Shown here: positions 51,050-63,600 of the stretch, in pieces
Layout of the letters: every line of letters begins with the position of its first letter
Numbering within the stretch: the stretch's first letter is position 1
Assembly: GCF_907165205.1 (NCBI RefSeq)
Contig: NC_058192.1
Location: 33,694,001 to 33,758,000 of the forward strand
Length of the DNA: 64,000 bases
Direction: 5' to 3'
DNA from: Coccinella septempunctata
Lineage: Eukaryota; Arthropoda; Insecta; Coleoptera; Coccinellidae
Program-made: the position numbers and the translations under genes
The notes under the pieces: model-generated
The model's database searches: none
Told to the model about the DNA's origin: nothing
Seen by the model: only the letters and a program-made list of their open reading frames with translations

Positions 51050-53258
51050 TGTGCAGTTTCAAGATTTGGTTCGAATTGATCCAACAGTTTTCGAGGAATT
51101 GATATCACACTTTGCCGAATTGACCACTGAAATCTCAATTCCTATCTGAACTATCGAACTGAAATTCAACATGTGCATCTCAATCCGAAAACTTTGTGCA
51201 GTTTCAAGATTTGGTTCGAATTGATCCAATAGTTCCTTAGGAATTGAAATGATATTTTGTCGAATCGACTTCTGAAATCTCCATTCCTATTAGAACTATC
51301 GATCTGAAATTCAACATGTGCATCTCATTTCGAAAACTATCTGCAGTTTCAAAATTTGGTTCGAATTGATCCAACAGTTTTCGAGGAATTGATATCACAC
51401 TTTGCCGAATAGACCACTGAAATCTCAATTCCTATCTGAACTATCGAACTGAAATTCAACATGTGCATCTCAATCCGAAAACTATGTGCAGTTTCAAGAT
51501 TTGGTTCGAATTGATCCAATAGTTCCTTAGGAATTGAAATGATATTTTGTCGAATCGACTTCTGAAATCTCCATTCCTATTAGAACTATCGATCTGAAAT
51601 TCAACATGTGCATCTCAATTCGAAAACCATGTGCAGTTTCAAGATTTGGGTCGAATTGGTTCAACAGTTTTTGAGGAATTGATATCACACTTTGCCGAAT
51701 AGACCACTGAAATCTCAATTCCTATCTGCACTATCGAACTGAAATTCAACATGTGCATCTCAATTCGAAAACTATGTGCAGTTTCAAGATTTGGTTCGAA
51801 TTGATCCAACAGTTTTCGAGGAATTGATATCACACTTTGCCGAATTGACCACTGAAATCTCAATTCCTATCTGAACTATCGAACTGAAATTCAACATGTG
51901 CATCTCAATCCGAAAACTATGTGCAGTTTCAAGATTTGGTTCGAATTGATCCAACAGTTTTTGAGGAATTGATATGACACTTTGCCGAATTGACCACTGA
52001 AATCACAATTCCCATCTGAACTATCGAACTGGAATTCAACATGTGCATCTCAATTCGAAAACCATGTGCAGTTTCAAGATTTGGTTCGAATCGATTCAAT
52101 AGTTCCTTAGGAATTGAAATGATATTTTGACGAATCGACTACTGAAATCTTCATTCCTATCAGAACTATCGATCCGAAATTCAACATGTGCATCTCAATT
52201 CGAAAACTATGTGCGATTTCAAGATTTGGGTCGAATTGGTTCAACAGGTTTTGAGGAATTGATATCACACTTTGCCGAATAGACCACTGAAATCTCAATT
52301 CCTATCTGCACTATCGAACTGAAATTCAACATTTGCATCTCAATTCGAAAACTATGTGCAGTTTCAAGATTTGGTTCGAATTGATCCAACAGTTTTCGAG
52401 GAATTGATATCACACTTTGCCGAATTGACCACTGAAATCTCAATTCCTATCTGAACTATCGAACCGAAATTCAACATGTGCATCTCAATTCGAAAACTAT
52501 GTGCAGTTTCAAGATTTGGTTCGAATCGATCCAATAGTTCCTTAGGAATTGAAATGATATTTTGCCGAATCGACTACTGAAATCTCAATTCCTATCTGAA
52601 CTATCGAACTGAAATTCAACATGTGCATCTCAATTCGAAAACTATGTGCAGTTTCAAGATTTGGTTCGAATCGATCCAACAGTTTTCGAGGAATTGATAT
52701 CACACTTTGCCGAATTGACCACTGAAATCTCAATTCCTATCTGAACTATCGAACATAAATTCAACATCTGCATCTCAATTCGAAAACTATGTGCAGTTTC
52801 AAGATTTGGTTCGAATCGATCCAATAGTTCAGGAATTGAAATGATATTTTGCCGAATCGACTAATGAAATCTTCATTCCTATCAGAACTATCGATCTGAA
52901 ATTCAACATGTGCATCTCAATTCGAAAACTATGTGCAGTTTCAAGATTTGGGTCGAATTGTTTCAACAGTTTTTGAGGAATTGATATCACACTTTGCCGA
53001 ATAGACCACTGAAATCTCAATTCCTATCTGCACTATCGAACTGAAATTCAACATGTGCATCTCAATTCGAAAACTATGTGCAGTTTCAAGATTTGGTTCG
53101 AATTGATCCAACAGTTTTCGAGGAATTGATATCACACTTTGCCGAATTGACCACTGAAATCTCAATTCCTATCTGAACTATCGAACTGAAATTCAACATG
53201 TGCATCTCAATCCGAAAACTTTGTGCAGTTTCAAGATTTGGTTCGAATTGATCCAATA
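51050..53258 (+). repeat. Forward satellite between MITE and TE2
   Basis: About 15 monomers in forward orientation continuing unit 5, with the 3-bp-deleted monomer near 52829 and the caacaggttttg variant near 52249. It ends at gatccaata, the TE2 insertion site. Confidence 0.93.
53254..53258 (+). repeat. TE2 target-site duplication (caata), 3' side
   Basis: The satellite normally reads gatccaatagttcc. Here ccaata is followed by the tail, and caatagttcc resumes at 56146. The duplication is about 5 bp; overlap with the aat tail leaves a small ambiguity. Confidence 0.6.
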
Positions 53259-53275
53259 ATAATAATAATAATAAT
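53255..53275 (-). repeat. TE2 3' tail, (ATT)7 in element sense
   Basis: Seven aat units on the + strand, which is (ATT)n at the 3' end of the minus-strand element. The first bases overlap the caata target sequence. It is the reverse-complement type of the TE1 tail, consistent with a different family. Confidence 0.85.
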
Positions 53276-53399
53276 ATATTTCGTGCTAGGGAAAATACAC
53301 ATTTCTTGCACATGTCAAAAAGAACAATATAAAACAACACAAGTTGTACACAATGTAGGTATAATAAAATACATACACAAAAATACAAAAAAACTGTAA
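53276..53399 (-). other. TE2 3' untranslated region
   Basis: About 124 bp between the reverse-transcriptase reading frame stop and the tail, AT-rich. It contains no satellite and no recognised motif. Confidence 0.7.
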
Positions 53400-53919
53400 T
53401 TAGGAAGAAACCAACCGAAAATCGAATTGCAAAAATTCATCAACACTATAAAATGCTCTCTCCAAAAGAAAAGACTTCATCCTCCTCTTAAACAACTCAA
53501 CGGGCAGCGTGGCAAAGGAGAGCGGCAACCTATTGTAAAACTTCACCGACAACTGAAATGGGCCATTCTGTGACTTCGCCAGACGACAGAAGTCTGGTCT
53601 GATTAAAGATCTACCGCGAGTGGGATAATCATGATAATCACCATTCAGTGTCAGGTCACTCCTATTCCTGTGTACGAATAACAATGATTCCAACAGGAAA
53701 ATGCATGGAAAAGTTAAAATGCCATGAGTGATAAACGCCATTCTACAATCGGCGCGATAACCAAGGGAAGCAACAACCTCCACCGCCCTCCTCTGCAACG
53801 CAAAAATCCTTGTGCGGGACGACGAATTACCCCACGCCAACACAGCATACCTCAGGTGGGACTCAATCGCTGCAAAATACGCAGTCCTAAGCACACTAGA
53901 CGATAGACGGCTGGACATA

Positions 53920-53926
53920 TTTTTTT
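53920..53926 (-). other. TE2 frameshift 2 in a homopolymer
   Basis: A run of seven A on the minus strand (cttgaaaaaaatatg) separates the frame reading SRNIFLL from the frame of the C-terminal 172 residues. A homopolymer indel is the simplest explanation; an assembly or base-calling error is possible. Confidence 0.6.
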
Positions 53927-53997
53927 CAAGAGAAAGATATTTCGGCTCAGTTTAACAGCGAGGCGATCTGAGTAGACATTCCAACTCAAGTTGGATC

Positions 53998-54004
53998 CAA
54001 ACAA
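53998..54004 (-). other. TE2 frameshift 1
   Basis: On the minus strand, gtcactttcctgggtcttg reads VTFLGL in the main frame. The following bases give a sensible continuation (SNLSWNVYSDRLA-like, as expected of the family) only in another frame, while the main frame stops at 53952. A 1-bp insertion or 2-bp deletion in the tttgg region would explain it. Confidence 0.7.
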
Positions 54005-56145
54005 GACCCAGGAAAGTGACAGACTCATCCAGGCCGATATTATCAGCAGGTCTTAGCGAGAAGACAATTTTGACGGTCTTTTGTACATTCGCCAGTAATT
54101 CATTCGAGGTGAACCAATCCATTGCCTTCGCTAGCGCCACCTCACCCTCCTCCACGGCTGTCCGCAAGCCCCCGGACCTCACGGAGACAGTCGTGTCATC
54201 TGCGAATAAAATGGTTTCATAGATTTTCAAAAACAAGGGTAGATCATTAATGAATATCAAGAAGAGGATAGGCCCCAATACGGAACCCTGTGGGACTCCA
54301 AGATCTACCTCGCGCAAGTCGGACCATGAACCATCGCTAAAAACAGCCTGTGATCTGTTAGTCAGATAAGAGTTAATGAGGTCGCAACTGCCACCGGAAA
54401 GTCCGTAAGCCCGCAGCTTACCAACCAAGAGGGGGCGCGCAACGCAGTCAAAAGCCTTAGCGACATCCAAGAAAAGGGTATATGAGAAATCCCCACTTTC
54501 AAAGCACTGCATGGTATACTCAACGAATTTTAAAATAGCATCACTAGTACTCATATTTCTACGGAAACCGAATTGCCTGGGGCTAAAAAGAGAATTTTCA
54601 TCGAAATAAGCAACCAATTGCAAGGATAATAGTTTTTCAAAGATTTTTGAGATCACCGGTACCAAAGAAATAGGTCTATAATTTTTGACATCATTAGTAT
54701 CGCCCCTCTTGAACAGTGGAATAACCTTCGACTTTTTTAGACAATCTGGGTATATGTTTTCCCTAATACACAAGTTAAACAGCCGGGTTAGAGGAGACAC
54801 AAAGTTATTAATATTTTTTTTTATAATAAAAGATGAAAGACCATAAATGTCAGGAGTCCTACTACATTTCAGAGAGTTAATTGCATCCCTCATTTGATTG
54901 GGAATTACCTCTGAGAAGGAAAAACTGCAGTTTACTCTCGGCAACAGATCCATGGGATCCATAGATTTTTTACCCAACAATTTTCTAGTCTCATGGGCAA
55001 CAGAAACAAAGAAATTATTAAAATCATTTGCCGAGAACTGATGTCGATTTTTGTCGTAAACTGGACTCTTTGTATTTTTTATTAGCCGCCACATAGTTTT
55101 TGACCTATTACTGGATTCTTTTATAAGTCTGTCATTCGCACTTATTCTAGCCTCATTGATTTTAGACCTATAAAATCTTCTATATGCATCGCGATGCTTT
55201 TTGGAGACATCGTCCCTATAATAGTCATACATATCGTTCAGTAGTCTCAAATGATCACGCATGCGACACAAGTCTTTCGAGAACCAAGACACACCACCAT
55301 CGCTGAGTTTGGCCTTTATCGTCTTATACGGAAAGCATGAGTTCAGGGCTTGAATTAAATAATTATATTTATCAGCGCAATCATTCACGTCGACATTATC
55401 AATACGCAGAATATCGTAAGGAAATTCACTGAGAATAACATGGAAAAAGTTCAAACCAGCCCTAGTGAGAGGCCTAATCCTCCTGGGAATAAGAGTACTA
55501 TCCAACTTAGCCCCGCATGCAGGTGAGAGCAAATTCACCCACTGAGCTCTGTGGTCAGAGAAATCGAACTCAAACACATCAGAAACATAATCATTCAGGG
55601 AAAAATTTACAAACACATTATCAATCCGATTCCTTCCTCTAGTAGGCTTAGAAACTGTACTAAGAAATCCATTACACTCCAATAAATCACAGAAAGATTT
55701 ACACTTTTTATCTGGGTTACAGAAATATAAATTAAAATCACCCAGAATTACCACATTATTGTTGACACAACATAATTTTTGTAAAATTTTTTCAAAAACG
55801 TCAAAAAATAACATAAAGTCACCACTAGGTGGCCTGTAACATCCAACTACAATAACATTCTGACAATTAATTTTCACTGACGAAATTTCACAATGAGATT
55901 CAACAGAAAGATCATTTATTTCGTTCATAGTCGTGACACTCATATGCGGGGGGCACAAGGTCAGAACACCACCCCTAATTTTTTGTTTGCGAGAGAAACT
56001 GTGAACCATACACCACTTCTCAAGCAGAGACGGTACACACTCCTCCTCCTTCAGCCAATGTTCAGTGATGCAAGCGACACCAACACCAGCATAATCGTCC
56101 AAGAATGCCTCAAGGATACCCTCCTTGCCAGAAATGCCCTCGGAA

Positions 56146-56150
56146 CAATA
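56146..56150 (+). repeat. TE2 target-site duplication (caata), 5' side
   Basis: The element edge ctcgga is followed by acaatagttccttagg. The satellite consensus is ccaatagttccttagg, so caata is shared with 53254-53258. Confidence 0.6.
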
Positions 56151-56205
56151 GTTCCTTAGGAATTGAAATGATATTTTGTCGAATCGACTTCTGAAATCTC
56201 CATTC

Positions 56206-59200
56206 CTATTAGAACTATCGATCTGAAATTCAACATGTGCATCTCATTTCGAAAACTATCTGCAGTTTCAAAATTTGGTTCGAATTGATCCAACAGTTTT
56301 CGAGGAATTGATATCACACTTTGCCGAATAGACCACTGAAATCTCAATTCCTATCTGAACTATCGAACTGAAATTCAACATGTGCATCTCAATCCGAAAA
56401 CTATGTGCAGTTTCAAGATTTGGTTCGAATTGATCCAATAGTTCCTTAGGAATTGAAATGATATTTTGTCGAATCGACTTCTGAAATCTCCATTCCTATT
56501 AGAACTATCGATCTGAAATTCAACATGTGCATCTCAATTCGAAAACTATGTGCAGTTTCAAGATTTGGGTCGAATTGGTTCAACAGTTTTTGAGGAATTG
56601 ATATCAAACTTTGCCGAATAGACCACTGAAATCTCAATTCCTATCTGCACTATCGAACTGAAATTCAACATGTGCATCTCAATTCGAAAACTATGTGCAG
56701 TTTCAAGATTTGGTTCGAATTGATCCAACAGTTTTCGAGGAATTGATATCACACTTTGCCGAATTGACCACTGAAATCTCAATTCCTATCTGAACTATCG
56801 AACTGAAATTCAACATGTGCATCTCAATCCGAAAACTATGTGCAGTTTCAAGATTTGGTTCGAATTGATCCAACAGTTTTTGAGGAATTGATATGACACT
56901 TTGCCGAATTGACCACTGAAATCACAAATCCCATCTGAACTATCGAACTAAAATTCAACATGTGCATCTCAATTCGAAAACCATGTGCAGTTTCAAGATT
57001 TGGTTCGAATCGATCCAATAGTTCTTTAGGAATTGAAATGATATTTTGCCGAATCGACTACTGAAATCTTCATTCCTATCAGAACTATCGATCTGAAATT
57101 CAACATGTGCATCTCAATTCGAAAACTATGTGCGATTTCAAGATTTGGGTCGAATTGGTTCAACAGCTTTTGAGGAATTGATATCACACTTTGCCGAATA
57201 GACCACTGAAATCTCAATTCCTATCTGCACTATCGAACTGAAATTCAACATTTGCATCTCAATTCGAAAACTATGTGCAGTTTCAAGATTTGGTTCGAAT
57301 TGATCCAACAGTTTTCGAGGAATTGATATCACACTTTGCCGAATTGACCACTGAAATCTCAATTCCTATCTGAACTATCGAACCGAAATTCAACATGTGC
57401 ATCTCAATTCGAAAACTATGTGCAGTTTCAAGATTTGGTTCGAATCGATCCAATAGTTCCTCAGGAATTGAAATGATATTTTGCCGAATCGAATACTGAA
57501 ATCTCAATTCCTATCTGAAGTATCGAACTGAAATTCAACATGTGCATCTCAATTCGAAAACTATGTGCAGTTTCAAGATTTGGTTCGAATTGATCCAACA
57601 GTTTTCGAGGAATTGATATCACACTTTGCCGAATAGACCACTGAAATCTCAATTCCTATCTGAACTATCGAACTGAAATTCAACATGTGCATCTCAATCC
57701 GAAAACTATGTGCAGTTTCAAGATTTGGTTCGAATTGATCCAATAGTTCCTTAGGAATTGAAATGATATTTTGTCGAATCGACTTCTGAAATCTCCATTC
57801 CTATTAGAACTATCGATCTGAAATTCAACATGTGCATCTCAATTCGAAAACTATGTGCAGTTTCAAGATTTGGGTCGAATTGGTTCAACAGTTTTTGAGG
57901 AATTGATATCAAACTTTGCCGAATAGACCACTGAAATCTCAATTCCTATCTGCACTATCGAACTGAAATTCAACATGTGCATCTCAATTCGAAAACTATG
58001 TGCAGTTTCAAGATTTGGTTCGAATTGATCCAACAGTTTTCGAGGAATTGATATCACACTTTGCCGAATTGACCACTGAAATCTCAATTCCTATCTGAAC
58101 TATCGATCTGAAATTCAACATGTGCATCTCATTTCGAAAACTATCTGCAGTTTCAAAATTTGGTTCGAATTGATCCAACAGTTTTCGAGGAATTGATATC
58201 ACACTTTGCCGAATAGACCACTGAAATCTCAATTCCTATCTGAACTATCGAACTGAAATTCAACATGTGCATCTCAATCCGAAAACTATGTGCAGTTTCA
58301 AGATTTGGTTCGAATTGATCCAATAGTTCCTTAGGAATTGAAATGATATTTTGTCGAATCGACTTCTGAAATCTCCATTCCTATTAGAACTATCGATCTG
58401 AAATTCAACATGTGCATCTCAATTCGAAAACTATGTGCAGTTTCAAGATTTGGGTCGAATTGGTTCAACAGTTTTTGAGGAATTGATATCAAACTTTGCC
58501 GAATAGACCACTGAAATCTCAATTCCTATCTGCACTATCGAACTGAAATTCAACATGTGCATCTCAATTCGAAAACTATGTGCAGTTTCAAGATTTGGTT
58601 CGAATTGATCCAACAGTTTTCGAGGAATTGATATCACACTTTGCCGAATTGACCACTGAAATCTCAATTCCTATCTGAACTATCGAACTGAAATTCAACA
58701 TGTGCATCTCAATCCGAAAACTATGTGCAGTTTCAAGATTTGGTTCGAATTGATCCAACAGTTTTTGAGGAATTGATATGACACTTTGCCGAATTGACCA
58801 CTGAAATCACAATTCCCATCTGAACTATCGAACTAAAATTCAACATGTGCATCTCAATTCGAAAACCATGTGCAGTTTCAAGATTTGGTTCGAATCGATC
58901 CAATAGTTCTTTAGGAATTGAAATGATATTTTGCCGAATCGACTACTGAAATCTTCATTCCTATCAGAACTATCGATCTGAAATTCAACATGTGCATCTC
59001 AATTCGAAAACTATGTGCGATTTCAAGATTTGGGTCGAATTGGTTCAACAGCTTTTGAGGAATTGATATCACACTTTGCCGAATAGACCACTGAAATCTC
59101 AATTCCTATCTGCACTATCGAACTGAAATTCAACATTTGCATCTCAATTCGAAAACTATGTGCAGTTTCAAGATTTGGTTCGAATTGATCCAACAGTTTT

Positions 59201-59537
59201 CGAGGAATTGATATCACACTTTGCCGAATTGACCACTGAAATCTCAATTCCTATCTGAACTATCGAACCGAAATTCAACATGTGCATCTCAATTCGAAAA
59301 CTATGTGCAGTTTCAAGATTTGGTTCGAATCGATCCAATAGTTCCTCAGGAATTGAAATGATATTTTGCCGAATCGAATACTGAAATCTCAATTCCTATC
59401 TGAAGTATCGAACTGAAATTCAACATGTGCATCTCAATTCGAAAACTATGTGCAGTTTCAAGATTTGGTTCGAATTGATCCAACAGTTTTCGAGGAATTG
59501 ATATCACACTTTGCCGAATTGACCACTGAAATCTCAA
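56206..59537 (+). repeat. 13-monomer tandem duplication (period 1,885 bp)
   Basis: Rare variants repeat exactly 1,885 bp apart: atatcaaactttgcc (56601 and 58486), cagcttttgagg (57165 and 59050), gttcctcaggaattg (57457 and 59342) and ctgaagtatcg (57516 and 59401). A third partial copy of the first part lies at 57751. The repeat edge near 58095 is a hybrid monomer joining two variants within gaactatcga. Confidence 0.88.
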
Positions 59538-61289
59538 TTCCTATCTGAACTATCGAACTGAAATTCAACATGTGCATCTCAATCCGAAAACTTTGTGCAG
59601 TGTCAAGATTTGGTTCGAATTGATCCAATAGTTCCTTAGGAATTGAAATGATATTTTGTCGAATCGACTTCTGAAATCTCCATTCCTATTAGAACTATCG
59701 ATCTGAAATTCAACATGTGCATCTCATTTCGAAAACTATCTGCAGTTTCAAAATTTGGTTCGAATTGATCCAACAGTTTTCGAGGAATTGATATCACACT
59801 TTGCCGAATAGACCACTGAAATCTCAATTCCTATCTGAACTATCGAACTGAAATTCAACATGTGCATCTCAATCCGAAAACTATGTGCAGTTTCAAGATT
59901 TGGTTCGAATTGATCCAATAGTTCCTTAGGAATTGAAATGATATTCTGTCGAATCGACTTCTGAAATCTCCATTCCTATTAGAACTATCGATCTGAAATT
60001 CAACATGTGCATCTCATATCGAAAACTAAGTGCAGTTTCAAGATTTGGTTCGAATTGAACCAACAGTTTTGGAGGAATTGATATCACACTTTGCCGAATA
60101 GACCACTGAAATCTCAATTCCTATCTGCACTATCGAACTGAAATTCAACATGTGCATCTCAATTCGAAAACTATGTGCAGTTTCAAGATTTGGTTCGAAT
60201 CGATCCAACAGTTTTCGAGGAATTGATATCACACTTTGCCGAATTGACCACTGAAATCTCAATTCCTATCTGAATTATCGAACTGAAATTCAACATGTGC
60301 ATCTCAATCCGAAAACTATGTGCAGTTTCAAGATTTGGTTCGAATTGATCCAACAGTTTTCGAGGAATTGATATGACACTTTGCCGAATTGACCACTGAA
60401 ATCACAATTCCCATCTGAACTATCGAACTGAAATTCAACATGTGCATCTCAATTCGAAAACCATGTGCAGTTACAAGATTTGGTTCGAATCGATCGAATA
60501 GTTCCTTAGGAATTGAAATGATATTTTGCCGAATCGACTACTGAAATCTTCATTCCTATCTGAACTATCGATCTGAAATTCAACATGTGCATCTCAATTC
60601 GAAAACTATGTGCAGTTTCAAGATTTGGGTCGAATTGGTTCAACAGTTTTTGAGGAATTGATATCACACTTTGCCGAATAGACCACTGAAATCTCAATTC
60701 CTATCTGCACTATCGAACTGAAATTCAACATGTGCATCTCAATTCGAAAACTATGTGCAGTTTCAAGATTTGGTTCGAATTGATCCAACAGTTTTCGAGG
60801 AATTGATATCACACTTTGCCGAATTGACCACTGAAATCTCAATTCCTATCTGAACTATCGAACTGAAATTCAACATGTGCATCTCAATCCGAAAACTATG
60901 TGCAGTTTCAAGATTTGGTTCGAATTGATCCAACAGTTTTCGAGGAATTGATATGACACTTTGCCGAATTGACCACTGAAATCACAATTCCCATCTGAAC
61001 TATCGAACTGAAATTCAACATGTGCATCTCAATTCGAAAACAATGTGCAGTTTCAAGATTTGGTTCGAATCGATCCAATAGTTCCTTAGGAATTGAAATG
61101 ATATTTTGCCGAATCGACTACTGAAATCTTCATTCCTATCAGAACTATCGATCTGAAATTCAACATGTGCATCTCAATTCGAAAACTATGTGCGATTTCA
61201 AGATTTGGGTCGAATTGGTTCAACAGTTTTTGAGGAATTGATATCACACTTTGCCGAATAGACCACTGAAATCTCAATTCCTATCTGCA

Positions 61290-63600
61290 CTATCGAACTG
61301 AAATTCAACATTTGCATCTCAATTCGAAAACTATGTGCAGTTTCAAGATTTGGTTCGAATTGATCCAACAGTTTTCGAGGAATTGATATCACACTTTGCC
61401 GAATTGACCACTGAAATCTCAATTCCTATCTGAACTATCGAACCGAAATTCAACATGTTCATCTCAATTCGAAAACTATGTGCAGTTTCAAGATTTGGTT
61501 CGAATCGATCCAATAGTTCCTTAGGAATTGAAATGATATTTTGCCGAATCGACTACTGAAATCTCAATTCCTATCTGAACTATCGAACTGAAATTCAACA
61601 TGTGCATCTCAATTCGAAAACTATGTGCAGTTTCAAGATTTGGTTCGAAGCGATCCAACAGTTTTCGAGGAATTGATATCACACTTTGCCGAATTGACCA
61701 CTGAAATCTCAATTCCTAACTGAACTATCGAACATAAATTCAACATGTGCATCTCAATTCGAAAACTATGTGCAGTTTCAAGATTTGGTTCGAACCGATC
61801 CAATAGTTCAGGAATTGAAATGATATTTTGCCGAATCGACTACTGAAATCTTCATTCCTATCAGAACTATCGATCTGAAATTCAACATGTGCATCTCAAT
61901 TCGAAAACTATGTGCAGTTTCAAGATTTGGGTCGAATTGTTTCAACAGTTTTTGAGGAATTGATATCACACTTTGCCGAATAGACCACTGAAATCTCAAT
62001 TCCTATCTGCACTATCGAACTGAAATTCAACATGTGCATCTCAATTCGAAAACTATGTGCAGTTTCAAGATTTGGTTCGAATTGATCCAACAGTTTTCGA
62101 GGAATTGATATCACACTTTGCCGAATTGACCACTGAAATCTCAATTCCTATCTGAACTATCGAACTGAAATTCAACATGTGCATCTCAATCCGAAAACTT
62201 TGTGCAGTTTCAAGATTTGGTTCGAATTGATCCAATAGTTCCTTAGGAATTGAAATGATATTTTGTCGAATCGACTTCTGAAATCTCCATTCCTATTAGA
62301 ACTATCGATCTGAAATTCAACATGTGCATCTCATTTCGAAAACTATCTGCAGTTTCAAAATTTGGTTCGAATTGATCCAACAGTTTTCGAGGAATTGATA
62401 TCACACTTTGCCGAATAGACCACTGAAATCTCAATTCCTATCTGAACTATCGAACTGAAATTCAACATGTGCATCTCAATCCGAAAACTATGTGCAGTTT
62501 CAAGATTTGGTTCGAATTGATCCAATAGTTCCTTAGGAATTGAAATGATATTTTGTCGAATCGACTTCTGAAATCTCCATTCCTATTAAAACAATCGATC
62601 TGAAATTCAACATGTGCATCTCATTTCGAAAACTATGTGCAGTTTCAAGATTTGGTTCGAATTGAACCAACAGTTTTGGAGGAATTGATATCACACTTTG
62701 CCGAATAGACCACTGAAATCTCAATTCCTATCTGCACTATCGAACTGAAATTCAACATGTGCATATCAATTCGAAAACTATGTCCAGTTTCAAGATTTGG
62801 TTCGAATCGATATAATAGTTCCTTAGGAATTGAAATGATATTTTGCCGAATCGACTACTGAAATCTTCATTCCTATCAGAACTATCGAACTGAAATTCAA
62901 CATTTGCATCTCAATTCGAAAACTATGTGCAGTTTCAAGATTTGGTTCGAATTGATCCAACAGTTTTCGAGGAATTGATATCACACTTTGCCGAATTGAC
63001 CACTGAAATCTCAATTCCTATCTGAACTATCGAACCGAAATTCAACATGTGCATCTCAATTCGAAAACTATGTGCAGTTTCAAGATTTTGTTCGAATCGA
63101 TCCAATAGTTCCTTAGGAATTGAAATGATATTTTGCCGAATCGACTACTGAAATCTCAATTCCTATCTGAACTATCGAACTGAAATTCAACATGTGCATC
63201 TCAATTCGAAAACTATGTGTAGTTTCAAGATTTGGTTCGAATCGATCCAACAGTTTTCGAGGAATTGATATCACACTTTGCCGAATTGACCACTGAAATC
63301 TCAATTCCTATCTGAACTATCGAACATAAATTCAACATGTGCATCTCAATTCGAAAACTATGTGCAGTTTCAAGATTTGGTTCGAACCGATCCAATAGTT
63401 CAGGAATTGAAATGATATTTTGCCGAATCGACTACTGAAATCTTCATTCCTATCAGAACTATCGATCTGAAATTCAACATGTGCATCTCAATTCGAAAAC
63501 TATGTGCAGTTTCAAGATTTGGGTCGAATTGTTTCAACAGTTTTTGAGGAATTGATATCACACTTTGCCGAATAGACCACTGAAATCTCAATTCCTATCT
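61290..63600 (+). repeat. 11-monomer duplication (period 1,592 bp)
   Basis: The series acataaattc monomer, then gaaccgatcc with the 3-bp-deleted agttcagg monomer, then gaattgtttcaac occurs at about 61730-61940 and again at about 63320-63535. The offset is 1,592 (11 x 145 - 3, matching one 3-bp deletion). A hybrid monomer near 62885 (ctatcagaactatcgaactg) marks the join. Confidence 0.8.

Larger units (their letters stand above)
53259..56145 (-). mobile_element. TE2: 5'-truncated non-LTR retrotransposon (CR1/Jockey group)
   Basis: A 2,887-bp minus-strand element comprising most of an ORF2, a 3' UTR of about 140 bp and a trinucleotide tail. The 5' end begins inside the endonuclease domain, with no ORF1, as expected for an incomplete target-primed reverse transcription product. 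It differs from TE1 in protein sequence throughout (FLDVAKAFD against YLDFSRAFD, TEHWL against SETWL). It is flanked by caata on both sides and lies in satellite that rejoins in register. Confidence 0.93.
53400..56145 (-). pseudogene. TE2 ORF2: endonuclease/reverse transcriptase, truncated and frameshifted
   Basis: The main open frame (stop at 53952) encodes about 716 residues counted from 56102. Endonuclease: E14 in TEHWL, YRPPSGDF (69-76), GDFN (121-124), RIDNVF (159-164) and SDH (182-184). Reverse transcriptase: YRPISL (475-480), QFGFR (510-514), FLDVAKAFD (544-552, D546), GVPQGSVLGP (602-611) and FADD (633-636). The frame is open past 56102 to the element edge at 56145, with no true start codon; the N-terminal asparagine region of the endonuclease is missing. 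The conserved thumb region is lost after about residue 701, where the frame shifts near 54000; a second shift lies in a 7-A run (53920-53926, minus strand). The C-terminal 172 residues follow in the third frame (53400-53918), with the typical RIFALQRRAVE segment. The copy is not functional as it stands. Confidence 0.9.

Noticed and set aside
50793..51062. 89-codon minus-strand frame in the MITE as a transposase remnant
   Set aside because: It runs across the right inverted repeat into satellite and shows no helix-turn-helix or DDE/D motif.
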